From Methanobrevibacter arboriphilus (lineage in GTDB: Archaea; Methanobacteriota; Methanobacteria; Methanobacteriales; Methanobacteriaceae): a stretch of 64,000 bases of DNA. The notes below the pieces were generated by a model. That model ran no database searches and was not told where the DNA came from. It worked only from the letters and a program-made list of their open reading frames with translations. Both the position numbers and the translations under genes were made by a program. Where the stretch lies: contig NZ_AP019779.1 in assembly GCF_019669925.1 (NCBI RefSeq), positions 1,379,001 to 1,443,000 of the forward strand, read 5' to 3'. Within the stretch, counting starts at the first letter, position 1, and each line of letters opens with the position of its first letter. This document shows, piece after piece, positions 36,455 to 47,094 of this stretch.

Positions 36455-37585
36455 TTAGAATGAATATTTAAATTTGTTTTTCAAACTTAAAAAATTTTTT
36501 ATAATCTTTTTTGATTTAATTTTTTCTAGTCTACTGATTTCTTTCTTTAGTTTTTCATTTTCTATTTTTAAAACAGATATTTTGTTTAATACTTCAAATA
36601 TTTCAAAATCTGATTTTTTATTAATTTCTGAGTTATTAATAATTTCTGAGAAAAATTTGTAATTATATGGATAAAGAAATGTTTCTAAGTCTTCTTCTTT
36701 TAAATCCTCTTTATTCATTTTCAAAAAATTTTTTTTTATTAAATAAAATAGTTTTTCTCTGTTTTTAAAAATATCATTATATTTTTTACGAATAAATGCA
36801 ATTTTAAAGTTAAATAATCCTTTTTTATATGATTTGTATTTATCATGTTTCTTGAATAAATCTATAAGAATATTACTCATATATATTATATCTTCATAGT
36901 GTTTGTCAAATTGAGTAGTAACAGATTTTTCACTTCGTCTTCTAAAATATAGATATTCATTAATTATTTTGCAACGTTTAGCATTTAAATAGGTTTCCAT
37001 ATAAAAAGGAGTGTCTTCAAATATTATTCCTTCTGGATAACGAGCATTAATACTTTCAATTAGGCTTCGCTTATAAAATTTCCCTCCTGGTGAAACCGAC
37101 ATATTGAATATTTTATTTTTAGTTATTTTTTCACTGAATAAAGATCCATCAAACCATTTTTTTAGCTCTGAAAGATTATAATAATTTGTTTCATATAACT
37201 TGTCCTTTTCATGATCGTAATTAATCATTTTAAACATTATAATATCTAAATTTTCTTTTTCAGCAATTGAATAGAGTTTTTTGTATAATTTGTGCTTAAT
37301 CCAATCATCTGCATCAATAAAACTTACATACTCTCCAGTAGCATTATCTAAACCTACGTTTCTTGCAGATCCTGCACCAGCATTTTTTTGATTGATAATT
37401 TTGAATCTTTCATCCTTTTCAGCATATTCTCTAAGAATTTTAAGAGAATTATCAGTAGATCCATCATTAATACAAATAATTTCAATATCTCTTAAAGTTT
37501 GTTTAGTAATGCTATTTAAACATTGTTTAAGATATTTTTCAGCATTGTAAACAGGAATGATAACTGAAATTTTAACATTGTCCAT
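36455..37585 (-). CDS. Glycosyltransferase family 2 with coiled-coil tail
   Basis: A 376-aa GT2: KISVIIPVYNAEKYLKQC, ICINDGSTDNS, NAGAGSARNVGLDNA, FIDADDWIKH (DXD) and IFEDTPFYMETYL, then helices and a short coiled coil with a basic end. It is closely related to the GT2 at 54826-55971 (same NGGAGSARNVGLEN and FEDNPFF blocks), suggesting duplication between the two loci. Sugar specificity is unknown. No tag of the S-W-K-I-T type is present at its end. Confidence 0.87.
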   Translation of the reverse strand: MDNVKISVIIPVYNAEKYLKQCLNSITKQTLRDIEIICINDGSTDNSLKILREYAEKDERFKIINQKNAGAGSARNVGLDNATGEYVSFIDADDWIKHKLYKKLYSIAEKENLDIIMFKMINYDHEKDKLYETNYYNLSELKKWFDGSLFSEKITKNKIFNMSVSPGGKFYKRSLIESINARYPEGIIFEDTPFYMETYLNAKRCKIINEYLYFRRRSEKSVTTQFDKHYEDIIYMSNILIDLFKKHDKYKSYKKGLFNFKIAFIRKKYNDIFKNREKLFYLIKKNFLKMNKEDLKEEDLETFLYPYNYKFFSEIINNSEINKKSDFEIFEVLNKISVLKIENEKLKKEISRLEKIKSKKIIKNFLSLKNKFKYSF

Positions 37586-37727
37586 AAATAAACCTCTAAC
37601 TCACCTTAATTTAAATAATAGTCAACTATTATAAAATAATTCATTAATATAAAATTTATAACTTAATTTCGAATAATAGCTAAATGATTTTTATCTATTT
37701 TATAAATAATAATATAATTATATATCA

Positions 37728-39056
37728 TTAATCCACTAATGTTTTTTTAAGATATTTATAAATGTTTTGAGATGCAGAAACACCATTTTTATTTAAATAA
37801 GCAAAATAAATATTATCTCTTTCATTTTTCAAATTATCTTTTCCTTCAATTAAAACATCATTAATGAATTTTTCAATTCCATCTAAATCTTTACCATCAG
37901 ATTTATACCATCCCTCTTTTATTATCTCTCCAAATTCATTAAATTCTTGTTCTGGACGAGTTAATAATAGTCCTGGATGTTTTGCATATAAATATTCTGC
38001 TAAAAATGAAATAGAATCAGTTATCATAGCATCAGAATTTTTAAAAACATTTAAATAATCTCCTCTTTCATATACTGTGGCATTAGGCAATTCATCCCAT
38101 TTTTTATAATATTCTTTGAGATTTTCAAGTTTAAAATTCTCATTATCAGGCATCCTCTCTCCAGCATATATTAATTTTGGATGAGGTTTAAATATCCACT
38201 CAATTTCTGGATGTTTTTTAGCATATTCGTAGAAAAATTTATAATTATATTCAAAAGTCGAAAATGCAAGTTTAACATTTTCATCTTTTCCAATTGAGTA
38301 GTGTGGAGCCCATATAATCCTTATCTTTTCTGAACCTTCGCTTTTCCAAATTTTTGGCATATTTCCTTCTGTATTTTTGATTAAAGGATCCATTTTTGGA
38401 TATCCTGTTACAAGAACATTAGAACCCTTATTATTAGAATATTTAATAGCTAATTGTTTATGTAATGGTGTTTGAGCAAATATTTTCCAAGCTTTTTTTT
38501 GTAAAGGACGATTAAATTGATCATTTTTTAATTTAGAAAGGTACATTGAATAAGGTATATAACAGTAGATAATATTCTGAGGTAAATTATGCATTCTATA
38601 TTCTGGAGGTAATATTCCTTCCCATGGACTCATATAGAAAATTATATCGGGCATTAATTCAAGTTCTATATCTATTAAAGAATTAGTACTTTCATCATAA
38701 GCTTTAATAGTATTAAACCCTTTACTTTTAAAATAATTATAATTATCATTATATTCTTCTAATTGGGAATCATGAAGTCTATCATTTTTATATACATTAT
38801 AACTAATGGTTTTAAAAGGAACTAGTAAAACTGTAACATTAAATGATTCATCTTTGTTTAATAAATCAATTAATGAATCCATGCCACTTGTTCTAAAATA
38901 AAAAATAAAAATAACATTAATTTTCTTCTTGTTTCGAATAGTCGTAAGATTATTCTGTATTGTAATATAATCTAACTTTTTTGATAAAGTATTGTATTTA
39001 TATTTAGCTTTTTTTGTATAACTATTACCTAGCAAAATTTTTTTTAAAAAATTCAT
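37728..39056 (-). CDS. CDP-glycerol glycerophosphotransferase-like GT-B protein
   Basis: A 442-aa protein with a weak TagB/TagF-like pattern: a basic N-terminus, a central VTGYPKMDPLI (compare G-PR-D), IIWAPHYSIG (compare YAPTWRD), WIFKPHPKL and a C-terminal NSDAMITDSISFLAEYLYA (compare SD-LITDYSS-FDY) followed by LLLTRPEQEF. The WHG motif is not obvious; IYCYIPYSMYLSK occupies its place. It is a divergent member, perhaps acting on another polyol or sugar phosphate. It is followed by GT2 and hydrolase genes on the same strand. Confidence 0.72.
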   Translation of the reverse strand: MNFLKKILLGNSYTKKAKYKYNTLSKKLDYITIQNNLTTIRNKKKINVIFIFYFRTSGMDSLIDLLNKDESFNVTVLLVPFKTISYNVYKNDRLHDSQLEEYNDNYNYFKSKGFNTIKAYDESTNSLIDIELELMPDIIFYMSPWEGILPPEYRMHNLPQNIIYCYIPYSMYLSKLKNDQFNRPLQKKAWKIFAQTPLHKQLAIKYSNNKGSNVLVTGYPKMDPLIKNTEGNMPKIWKSEGSEKIRIIWAPHYSIGKDENVKLAFSTFEYNYKFFYEYAKKHPEIEWIFKPHPKLIYAGERMPDNENFKLENLKEYYKKWDELPNATVYERGDYLNVFKNSDAMITDSISFLAEYLYAKHPGLLLTRPEQEFNEFGEIIKEGWYKSDGKDLDGIEKFINDVLIEGKDNLKNERDNIYFAYLNKNGVSASQNIYKYLKKTLVD

Positions 39057-39346
39057 TCATTGACCTCTATTTTAGAGCTGATAATTAATATTATCAATAA
39101 TAATTATATAGTTTTACTATTAATTCGCTATAATCAGTTTTTATTCTAATAATATTTTAAACTATCGATTAATTTATATGTAATTTTATTAATTATATAT
39201 TAATTATACAGAATTAAATACTAAATAGAAGCAAATAATGATTAATTATATCAAAACTTCTTTGTGAATATATTTTCAAGAAAGAATATTATTAAAATAA
39301 TAATTATAATAATTCAATCAAATAAAATATTTTCATATTAGCTTTT

Positions 39347-39817
39347 TTATTTTAAATAAGGTATTAAACCACCTTTTTCAAGGATTTCAAGCATAAATGG
39401 AGGTAATTTTTTGAATTTGTATTCTTTTCCACTTTCAGATATAATTACTCCTTTTTTCATATTGACTTCTATTTTTTCTCCTTCCTCTAAAGCTTTACTT
39501 ATGCCTGGAGCTTCAAGAAGAGGAATTCCAACATTTGTAGCATTTCTATAAAATATTCTTGCAAAAGATTCAGCTATTACAGCTCCAATTCCAACTCCTT
39601 GAAGAGCGAGTGGCGCATGTTCACGTGAAGAACCACAACCAAAGTTTTTTCCAGCTACAATAAAATCTCCTTTATTAATTTTACCACAAAAATCAGAATC
39701 TAAACCTTCCATACAATGTTTAGCTAATTTATTAGGGTCAGTTACTACTAAATATCTTCCAGGAATGATGATGTCTGTATCAATGTCATCTCCAAATTTC
39801 CAAACTTTTCCTTTCAT
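39347..39817 (-). CDS. leuD: 3-isopropylmalate dehydratase small subunit
   Basis: A 156-aa swivel-domain subunit: KFGDDIDTDIIIPGRYL, GKNFGCGSSREHAPLAL and AESFARIFYRNATNVGIPLLE. With LeuC it isomerises 2- to 3-isopropylmalate. The specificity loop after the GRY strand reads YLVV; methanogen homoaconitase subunits carry YLRT there, so the leucine role is favoured over coenzyme B synthesis. It lies 24 bp after leuC. LeuB, normally nearby, is 12 kb further on. Confidence 0.9.
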   Translation of the reverse strand: MKGKVWKFGDDIDTDIIIPGRYLVVTDPNKLAKHCMEGLDSDFCGKINKGDFIVAGKNFGCGSSREHAPLALQGVGIGAVIAESFARIFYRNATNVGIPLLEAPGISKALEEGEKIEVNMKKGVIISESGKEYKFKKLPPFMLEILEKGGLIPYLK

Positions 39818-39841
39818 TATTACACTTCCTTGTTAACTTAA

Positions 39842-41089
39842 TTATTTTGGAGCTACTATTTTTCCTTCAATAGCTGAAGAAGCAGCTACTGAAGCTGAAG
39901 ATAAATAAACTTCCCCTTCTGGACTACCTTGTCTTCCTTTAAAGTTTCTATTAGAAGTTGAAAGACTAACTTCTCCTGGTCCAATAAGACCAACATGACC
40001 TCCAAGACAAGGGCCACAACAAGGATTACAAACCAATGCTCCAGAATCAACAAAAATATTTATTAATCCTTCATTAAGAGCTTTAGTATAAACTTCTTTT
40101 GAAGCAGGAATAACAAGCATTCTAACACCATTAGCTATTTTATTTCCTTTTAATATCTTAGCAGCTTGTCTAAGATCACTTATTCTTCCATTAGTACATG
40201 AACCTAAGAAAACTTGATCAATCTCTTTGTCAACTTCACTAACTGGTTTAACATTATCAACATTATGAGGACAAGCTATTTGAGGTTCAAGATTATTTAC
40301 ATCAATATCAATAATTTCAAGAGATGGAGCTTCTAAATCAGTTTTAAAAACTTCAAATGGTTTATTAGACCTAGCTTTGACATAATTTAAAGTTTTATCA
40401 TCTGGTTCTACAAGACCAGTTTTACCACCCATTTCAATAGCCATATTACAAAGAACCATCCTATCAGAAACACTCATGTTAGATACAGTTTCTCCTGCAA
40501 ATTCGCATGCTTTATAGGTTGCACCATCAGCTCCAACTTTACCTATGATGTTTAAAACTACATCCTTTGCATAAACATTTTCATTTAAAGTACCTTCAAT
40601 ATTAAATCTAATAGTTTCTGGAATTTTAAACCATAACTGACCAGTTGAAAATACCATGGCCATATCAGTAGATCCAATTCCAGTTGCAAAAGCACCTAAT
40701 GCACCATGAGTACAAGTATGAGAATCGGTTCCAACTATTACTTCTCCTGGAACAACATGACCTAATTCAGGCAATATTTGATGGCAAACTCCTTCATTAA
40801 CATCATAAAAGCTTTCTATTCCTTGTTCTTTCACAAACTCTCTCATAATAATATGATTATTAGCTGCATCTAATGAATCAGCAGGTACTTGATGATCAAA
40901 AGGGATAACAATTTTACTAGGGTCCCAAACTTTTTCAGTTCCTATTTTTCTAAATGATTCAACCGAAAGAGGTCCAGTTAAATCATGAGTCATAGCTACA
41001 TCAATATTAGCCATAACTATCTCACCAGCTTCAGATGAAGATTTATTCGATGCTTTAGCTAATATTTTCTCGGACATTGTCATTGACAT
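39842..41089 (-). CDS. leuC: 3-isopropylmalate dehydratase large subunit
   Basis: A 415-aa aconitase-family subunit binding a 4Fe-4S cluster. Visible are [66 protein letters not shown] (first cluster Cys) and [21 protein letters not shown] (the other two), ending in [15 protein letters not shown]. The frame is open for 17 codons upstream, but GGAG before the ATG at 41087-41089 and the family N-terminus support the shorter form. First gene of the leuCD unit. Confidence 0.92.
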   Translation of the reverse strand: MSMTMSEKILAKASNKSSSEAGEIVMANIDVAMTHDLTGPLSVESFRKIGTEKVWDPSKIVIPFDHQVPADSLDAANNHIIMREFVKEQGIESFYDVNEGVCHQILPELGHVVPGEVIVGTDSHTCTHGALGAFATGIGSTDMAMVFSTGQLWFKIPETIRFNIEGTLNENVYAKDVVLNIIGKVGADGATYKACEFAGETVSNMSVSDRMVLCNMAIEMGGKTGLVEPDDKTLNYVKARSNKPFEVFKTDLEAPSLEIIDIDVNNLEPQIACPHNVDNVKPVSEVDKEIDQVFLGSCTNGRISDLRQAAKILKGNKIANGVRMLVIPASKEVYTKALNEGLINIFVDSGALVCNPCCGPCLGGHVGLIGPGEVSLSTSNRNFKGRQGSPEGEVYLSSASVAASSAIEGKIVAPK

Positions 41090-41380
41090 GATTATTATTC
41101 TCCAAATATTTATTAAGGTAATTTTATTAAGATAATTCATAAAACATAAAGATTTTGTATTATTTATAGTATTTAATGATAATTATTATAATTTGATAAT
41201 TATTTGTCACTTATTCTTATACAATAAACTATATTTTATCCTATATTAATAACTTTAAATATAATAATAACATAATACTTAATTATAATAATTAGTTACT
41301 AAAAATATTTAATAATATTATGTTTATAAAATAATATAATTTTATTTAATCTTAGTGTATTTAATTATTATTGCTTAACA

Positions 41381-41389
41381 TTTATATAA
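41381..41389 (+). promoter_or_regulatory. Candidate TATA box of the second polysaccharide locus
   Basis: tttatataa lies about 45 bases before the ATG at 41434 in the 344-bp divergent gap after leuC (41090-41433), which holds no gene. Spacing allows a short leader with the GAGG ribosome site at about 41422. Confidence 0.35.
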
Positions 41390-41433
41390 ACAATTGTGAT
41401 AATTTTTAATTTTCTTTTAATGAGGCTTAAATA

Positions 41434-42673
41434 ATGTTAAAAAACATGATTTATAATGCTTTTAATCTTTATAAAAATAATTTTATTAGTATTAATATTC
41501 CAAAAATTTCAAATAATACTATAAAATTTAGTTTGAAAACAAGTAAAAATTTAAATGATTTTTTTCATGCAAAAAACTTCATTTGTAGAATATTTAAACA
41601 TTGATAGAAACTTAAATGAGGTTCCAGAAGGCATATTGATAATACCTATATTATGCAATGTTTTACCAGTATCTTGGATGTTTGATACGACAATTATCAT
41701 TGATGAATTAGATAAGACTTTTTATGAAAGTATTAATAGAATTAAAAATAAATATTCAGATTTATATCCTAAATGTGATTTTAAAGGGAAACTAATAGTT
41801 AAAAATATTATTGACTATGAAATTAATTATAATGAAAAATATTTATCATTTTTTAGCTTAGGGGTTGATTCTACAAGTACAATAATCAATAATATTGATA
41901 AGAATCCTATATTGGTTAATATTAGGGGATCTGATATTCCTTTAGAAGAAGAAGTTGGATTGAATTATATTGGTAGGAAATTGACAGATTTTTCAGAAGA
42001 ATTCGGATTAAAAAGACTATTTATTAAATCAGACTTTAGAAGATTACTTAACACACAAAATCTTTCAAACAAATTTCAAGAACAGCTCGATGATAATTGG
42101 TGGCATGGATTACAACATGGAATGAGTATTATCAGCCATGCTATTCCATATGCATATTTATATAAAATTAACAATGTTTTAATTCCAAGTACTTATTCTT
42201 ATTCATAATCTAAAATTTATGGAGTAAATGAAATACCATGTGCTTCTTGTCTAAGTACTGATAATGAATTTAAATTTGCAAAAAATGGAAATGTTAATCA
42301 TGATGGTGTAGAAAATTCTAGACAAGATAAAATTAGAATCATAACTAATTTTTTAGAAAATAATAATAAAACTGATTATTTACATGTTTGCTGGGAAAAT
42401 ACTAGTGGAAAAAACTGTAGCTTATGTGAAAAATGTTCTAGAACAATAATGGGGATATTGGCTGAAAAAAAGGATCCAAATCTCTTTGGATTTAAAGTGG
42501 ATAATAAAACATTTGAAAACATAAAAGAAAATATTAATGGGTTTTCTAAAAATAAAGTAACAAATGTCTTATGGTTATCTATTCAAGAAAAATTTTTGGA
42601 AAATAAAGAATATTGGAAGGATAATGAAAATTTAAATTGGTTTTTGGAAGTAAATTTGAAATTAAAGAATTAA
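41434..42673 (+). pseudogene. PP-loop ATPase-like protein (QueC/ExsB-like), broken by frameshift and stop
   Basis: Translation begins MLKNMIYNAFNLYKNN, changes frame near the T7 tract at 41561-41567, continues with SLGVDSTSTIINN (PP-loop, compare SGGVDST), meets TAA at 42206-42208, and runs on in the same frame through CASCLST, CSLCEKCSRTIMG (zinc-type Cys pairs) and FGFKVDNKT to a stop at 42671. Summed, it is a about 410-aa protein of a family found in polysaccharide clusters. Function unknown; adenylation of a carboxylate is the family chemistry. Two separate lesions suggest decay. Sequencing error could explain the frameshift but hardly both. Confidence 0.75.
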
Positions 42674-43006
42674 AACTTCTATTGATAGATTGTATATAAT
42701 AATTTGAATATGAGGCTATATGTGTTTTACAACAATTAATATGAATTAGATGAATCATTTTAATGGTTTAGTCTATAATCAAACTTCAAAGTCAAATTTT
42801 AAAAGAAAAGTATATATATAACAGTAATAAAAAATTATAATAAATATATTATTTATTTCGGGGGAAAATAAAATAATAAAAATGTAAACAATGCTATGAA
42901 GATGGATGTTAATCATAATGAAGTAATTTCATGGTTTTAAGATAATAAAATAGAAATTATTGATTTAGATAATTTATTTGATTAGCATAATCAAGGAGAT
43001 TTTTAA
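42674..43006. other. Gap with a decayed gene fragment (about 42886-42986)
   Basis: On the + strand one frame reads NAMKMDVNHNEVISWF-stop-DNKIEIIDLDNLFD-stop just before the next gene, which looks like the C-terminus of a lost coding sequence; a neighbouring frame has a CKQC pair at about 42883. A TATA-like tatatatata lies at about 42809. Too short to name. Confidence 0.35.
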
Positions 43007-44186
43007 ATTAAGTTTGGACTAATAAAGTATGGGTATACAAAAAATATTGGGAATGAAATTCAAAGCATAGCTGCACGTAAATTTTTACCAAAGGTAGATT
43101 ATTTTATTGAGCATGAAGAATTACCCAAGTTTAAGACTGAAGAAAAAGTTAAAACTATTATGAATTCATGGTATCTTGATAATCATACTTCATGGCCTCC
43201 TTCAAATTCAATTTATCCACTATTGATATCTATACATATCAATACGAATGATGAAAGGACTTTAAACACATTTCTTTCAGACAAAAGTCGTGAATATCTG
43301 ATAAAATATGGTCCTGTTGGAGCTCGTAGCTTTTCTACAATGAATTTTTTAAATGATAATGATATTCCCTCATATTTTTCCGGTTGTTTAACTTTAACTT
43401 TAGATAAAAATCCAAATATTAATAATAAAGATTTCATTATTGCAGTAGATGCTCCAAAAGAAATAATCTCATTTTTAAAAACTAAAACTAAAAAAAAAAA
43501 TCATTGATATCACTCATCTTCTTCCAGTTGATGTATCTCTTCCTTCATTTAAATCTTTGAGTACATTATATACACCAAATGAAAAATTTTCTTTAGCAGA
43601 AGATTTATTAAATTTATATCAGTCTGCTTCATGTGTAATAACCAATAGGCTTCATGTTGCACTCCCATGCTTAGCTTTTAACACACCAGTTCTTTTATTA
43701 GATAATTATAACTTCGATAAAGATAGATTTTCAGGATTAAAGGAGTTATTATATACTACTGAAATTGATGACTATTTTCAGAATTATAATATATTTGATG
43801 TTGAAAACCCTCCTTCTAATAAAAATAACTATCTAAAAATAAGAAAAAATCTTATAAGCAAATGCCAACGATTTACTGGCCATTTAAATGAAAATGACAG
43901 AAAAAAATCCAACGGTGTTGAATTTTATTTGTCTTTATTAGGGAAAAATACAACAAGTGTCAATAAGTATGCTTATTATAATGATTATATTTTAAAAGAG
44001 ACTGAAAATAAACTTGATTTAGCTAATAAAACTATTAATATTCAAAATGAGAAAATAAAAGCTAAAAATGAAAAGTTAAAAAAAATAAATAAAAAACATC
44101 AAGATAAACTTAATGCAATATACTCTTCTAATAGTTGGCGAATGACTAAACTCTTTAGAAATATTAGAAATTTAAAACGATTTTAG
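43007..44186 (+). pseudogene. Polysaccharide pyruvyltransferase-like gene, off frame at an A11 tract
   Basis: The N-terminal part (KFGLIKYGYTKNIGNEIQSIAA, SWYLDNHTSWPP, GPVGARSFSTMNFL, SGCLTLTL) and the C-terminal part (DITHLLPVD, YQSASCVITNRLHVALPCLAF, LLLDNYN) form one pyruvyltransferase-type GT-B protein of about 390 aa. They are in different frames; the switch is at eleven A residues, 43490-43500, and ten would restore the frame. The start position holds ATT after AAGGAGA, where ATG is expected. The C-terminus has a coiled coil and SSNSWRMTKLFR tag. The enzyme would add pyruvate ketals or modify a glycan. Either phase-variable or decaying. Confidence 0.75.
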
Positions 44187-44454
44187 AATTAATAATACAA
44201 TCTTAATTAATTATATTATTTGAAATATATTAATTTTGAAGGATTATACTAGTATAAACTATGCTAATATAGTATACTAATATAATTATACTATAATAAT
44301 ATAAAAATATTATAAAAAGCATAAAAATAAATAACTTAGAATTATATAATTAAACATGTTTAATGAATATATTTAATGAAATATTCATGTTATGTATTAA
44401 GTTGTTATTGTAAATTAAGTTTTTATTGATTAATGGTTGTATTAAGGAGATATT

Positions 44455-45735
44455 ATGGTAGATAACATCAAGATTTCAGTTATTGTGCCTGTTTATAATG
44501 TTGAAAAATATTTGTCTAATTGCTTAGATAGTATCATCAATCAGAGTTTAGAAGATATTGAAATCATCTGTGTTAATGATGGATCTACTGATAATTCATT
44601 GAAAATTTTAGAAGAATACGCTGCAAATGATAATAGAATCAGAATTATAACAAAGAAAAATGAAGGTTTAGGTGCAGCGAGAAAAACTGGTTTAGATAAT
44701 TCCTCTGGGGAATATATATTATTCGTTGATTCTGATGACTATATAAAAAATGATGCATGTGAAAAAGTCTATGGAAATGCATTATCAAATGATTCTGAGC
44801 TAGTCTTTTTTAATTTTTGTGATTTCAATGAAAACAGAGTTTTTGATCCATGTATTTCATGTAATGCTTTTAATTCACTTAAAAATTCTGAAAATTTTAA
44901 CAACTTAACATTCAAAGCATATGAAATAAAAGAATGTGTTTTAAATAGTTATTTCTCAGCTTGGTCAAAACTCTACAAAAAAAGTTTTCTATATAAATAT
45001 GATGATTTTTATTTCCCAAAACATAGAATTTTTGAAGACCTTTTTTTCCATGTTCAAGTAATAATTAGGGCAGAACGGATATCCTATTGTAATGAAGGTT
45101 TATATCTATATAGGCGATCTAACTCAAATTCTATAATGAATAATACTAGAGAAAAGGTTTTTGATGTATTTATAGCTATAAATTTAATAAAAGAGTTTCT
45201 AATAAAAAATGACCTCTTTAATTATTATGATTATGAATTTTTATTATTTTATCTTCATCTATTTAATTCATGGTTTTATAAAATCAATGAAGAATATAAG
45301 CAAAAATTCTTTGAAAAATTTAAAAGAGGGCTTCTTGATATCCATTTAAAAAAAGAAAAAATTGATAAATTACCAGATATCTTTCATAACTTATATTTTA
45401 ATACTTTAGACTCTGAGTATTATGTTGAAATAGATTTGAAGAATAAAATAAATGAACAAGCTAGAGAAATTAATTATAATAATATAAATCTCAAATATTA
45501 TTGTGAAAAAATTCAGAAGTATGAAAAAAGTATTGACACATATAAAAAACAGAATATAAAAAATAATAAAAAAATTAAAAAATATGAATCAAAAATTAAA
45601 TCTCAAAAAAATCTAATTAATAAGAATAAAAAAGAAATATTAAAAATTAAAAACTCTAATAGTTGGAAAATAACAAAACCATTAAGATTATTTGCCAAAG
45701 CTTTTAAAAATGAAAATAATGGAAAATCAGAATAG
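44455..45735 (+). CDS. Glycosyltransferase family 2 with coiled coil and SWKITKP tag
   Basis: A 426-aa GT2: IKISVIVPVYNVEKYLSNC, VNDGSTDNS, NEGLGAARKTGLDN, FVDSDDYIKN (DXD), FEDLFFHVQVI. From about residue 325 the chain is a long Lys-rich coiled coil ending NSNSWKITKPLRLFAKAFK. AAGGAG precedes the ATG. First intact gene of the + strand run that continues to 55971. Soluble, probably membrane-attached through its basic amphipathic tail (inference). Confidence 0.87.
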   Translation: MVDNIKISVIVPVYNVEKYLSNCLDSIINQSLEDIEIICVNDGSTDNSLKILEEYAANDNRIRIITKKNEGLGAARKTGLDNSSGEYILFVDSDDYIKNDACEKVYGNALSNDSELVFFNFCDFNENRVFDPCISCNAFNSLKNSENFNNLTFKAYEIKECVLNSYFSAWSKLYKKSFLYKYDDFYFPKHRIFEDLFFHVQVIIRAERISYCNEGLYLYRRSNSNSIMNNTREKVFDVFIAINLIKEFLIKNDLFNYYDYEFLLFYLHLFNSWFYKINEEYKQKFFEKFKRGLLDIHLKKEKIDKLPDIFHNLYFNTLDSEYYVEIDLKNKINEQAREINYNNINLKYYCEKIQKYEKSIDTYKKQNIKNNKKIKKYESKIKSQKNLINKNKKEILKIKNSNSWKITKPLRLFAKAFKNENNGKSE

Positions 45736-45766
45736 AACGAATAATAAATCTAAATAGGGAATAATT

Positions 45767-47071
45767 ATGAAAAAAATTATGAATAATAAAGTTTCTAAGA
45801 TATTCAATATAGTTAGCATGAAAAAATATGAAAAGCTTAAAAAAAGATATCTGAAGCTTGAAAAAAACTATAAAAATTTAAAAGCAAGCAATGAAGAAAT
45901 ATTAAAAGATATTTATGCTAACAACTCTAATTTATTCTCTAAAAATTATATTAAAAAATCTTCAAGAGAGTTTGAAAGAAAAAAAAATGATCCTAAGCTA
46001 ATTCCTTTTTATTTACCTCAATTCCACACTATTCCTGAAAATGATAAATGGTGGGGTAAGGGATTTACAGAATGGACAAATGTTACTCAGGGTCAACCTC
46101 AATTTGTTGGACATTATCAACCACACTTACCAGATGAATTAGGCTTCTATGATTTAGATAACACTAAAATTTTCAAAGAACAGGTTAGTTTAGCAAAAAA
46201 ATATGGAGTTTACGGGTTTTGTTTCCATTATTATTGGTTTTCAGGCGGAAAAAGATTATTAGAGAAACCTATTTTTAATTATTTAAATGATAAATCTTTA
46301 GATTTTCCTTTCATGCTTTGTTGGGCAAATGAACCATGGTCAAGAAGATGGGATGGCTCAGAAGATGATATATTAATAGACCAAAAGTTTGAAGAATCTG
46401 ATATTAAAAAATTCATTAAAGATATCATGCCTTTTTTAAAAGATAAACGTTACATCAAAGTCAATAATTGCCCAATTTTAATTATATATCGCCCTCATTT
46501 TTTTTCAAAAGATATGATGTTGAAAATGTCAGAAATTTGGAGGGAATATGGAAAAAGAGAAGGATTTGATGATTTATATCTATTACACACAAGAACTGGT
46601 GGATTTGAATCTAATTCTTTAGATTGGGGTTTTGATGGAGAGTTAGAATTTCCTCCCAATAATATTTCATATAGAGATACTCTCAATAATGAGAAAATTA
46701 TAAATCCTAACTTTAAAGGAAGAATTTTTGATTTGCCAAAGATAGTAATGAAGAATTTTATAGATATTCAAGAAAATGAAAATCTTTATAAAACTGTTTT
46801 ACCCTCTTGGGATAATACTGCAAGAAAGAAAAATAATGGGCATGTATATTATAATTCCTCTCCAGATTTCTATAAAAAATGGTTATCTAATGCAATAAAA
46901 AAAACTGAAAAAATCCACCCTGATAATAAAATTGTTTTTATTAATGCTTGGAATGAATGGGCAGAAGGAGCACATTTAGAACCAGATAAAAAATATGGAT
47001 TTGCATATCTAGAAGCAACATTAGATGCACTATTAGAAAATAGATCAAACTCATCAAAAATTTTAAAATAA
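45767..47071 (+). CDS. WbsX-like glycosyltransferase / GH99-like domain protein
   Basis: A 434-aa protein. After a basic coiled N-terminus (about 1-70) comes the WbsX block: LIPFYLPQFHTIPENDKWWG, GFTEWTNVTQG, GHYQPHLPDELGFYDL, YGFCFHYYWFSGGKRLLEKP, CWANEPWSRRWDG and NAWNEWAEGAHLEPD. WbsX proteins occur in O-antigen loci and share a TIM-barrel with GH99 endo-mannosidases, so transfer or cleavage of a manno-type linkage is likely. It lies 31 bp after one GT2 and 23 bp before the next enzyme, hence operonic. Here the coiled coil is N-terminal and the C-terminal tag is absent. Confidence 0.87.
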   Translation: MKKIMNNKVSKIFNIVSMKKYEKLKKRYLKLEKNYKNLKASNEEILKDIYANNSNLFSKNYIKKSSREFERKKNDPKLIPFYLPQFHTIPENDKWWGKGFTEWTNVTQGQPQFVGHYQPHLPDELGFYDLDNTKIFKEQVSLAKKYGVYGFCFHYYWFSGGKRLLEKPIFNYLNDKSLDFPFMLCWANEPWSRRWDGSEDDILIDQKFEESDIKKFIKDIMPFLKDKRYIKVNNCPILIIYRPHFFSKDMMLKMSEIWREYGKREGFDDLYLLHTRTGGFESNSLDWGFDGELEFPPNNISYRDTLNNEKIINPNFKGRIFDLPKIVMKNFIDIQENENLYKTVLPSWDNTARKKNNGHVYYNSSPDFYKKWLSNAIKKTEKIHPDNKIVFINAWNEWAEGAHLEPDKKYGFAYLEATLDALLENRSNSSKILK

Positions 47072-47094
47072 TAAACTAATTATGGGAAAAAATC

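Noticed and set aside
39347-41089. Assignment of the dehydratase pair as homoaconitase (coenzyme B pathway)
   Set aside because: The small-subunit loop reads YLVV rather than YLRT, which fits isopropylmalate isomerase better. Not excluded biochemically.
42206-42208. Stop codon in the PP-loop gene as a recoded (pyrrolysine-type) codon
   Set aside because: The codon is TAA, not TAG, and the same gene also carries a frameshift, so decay is simpler.
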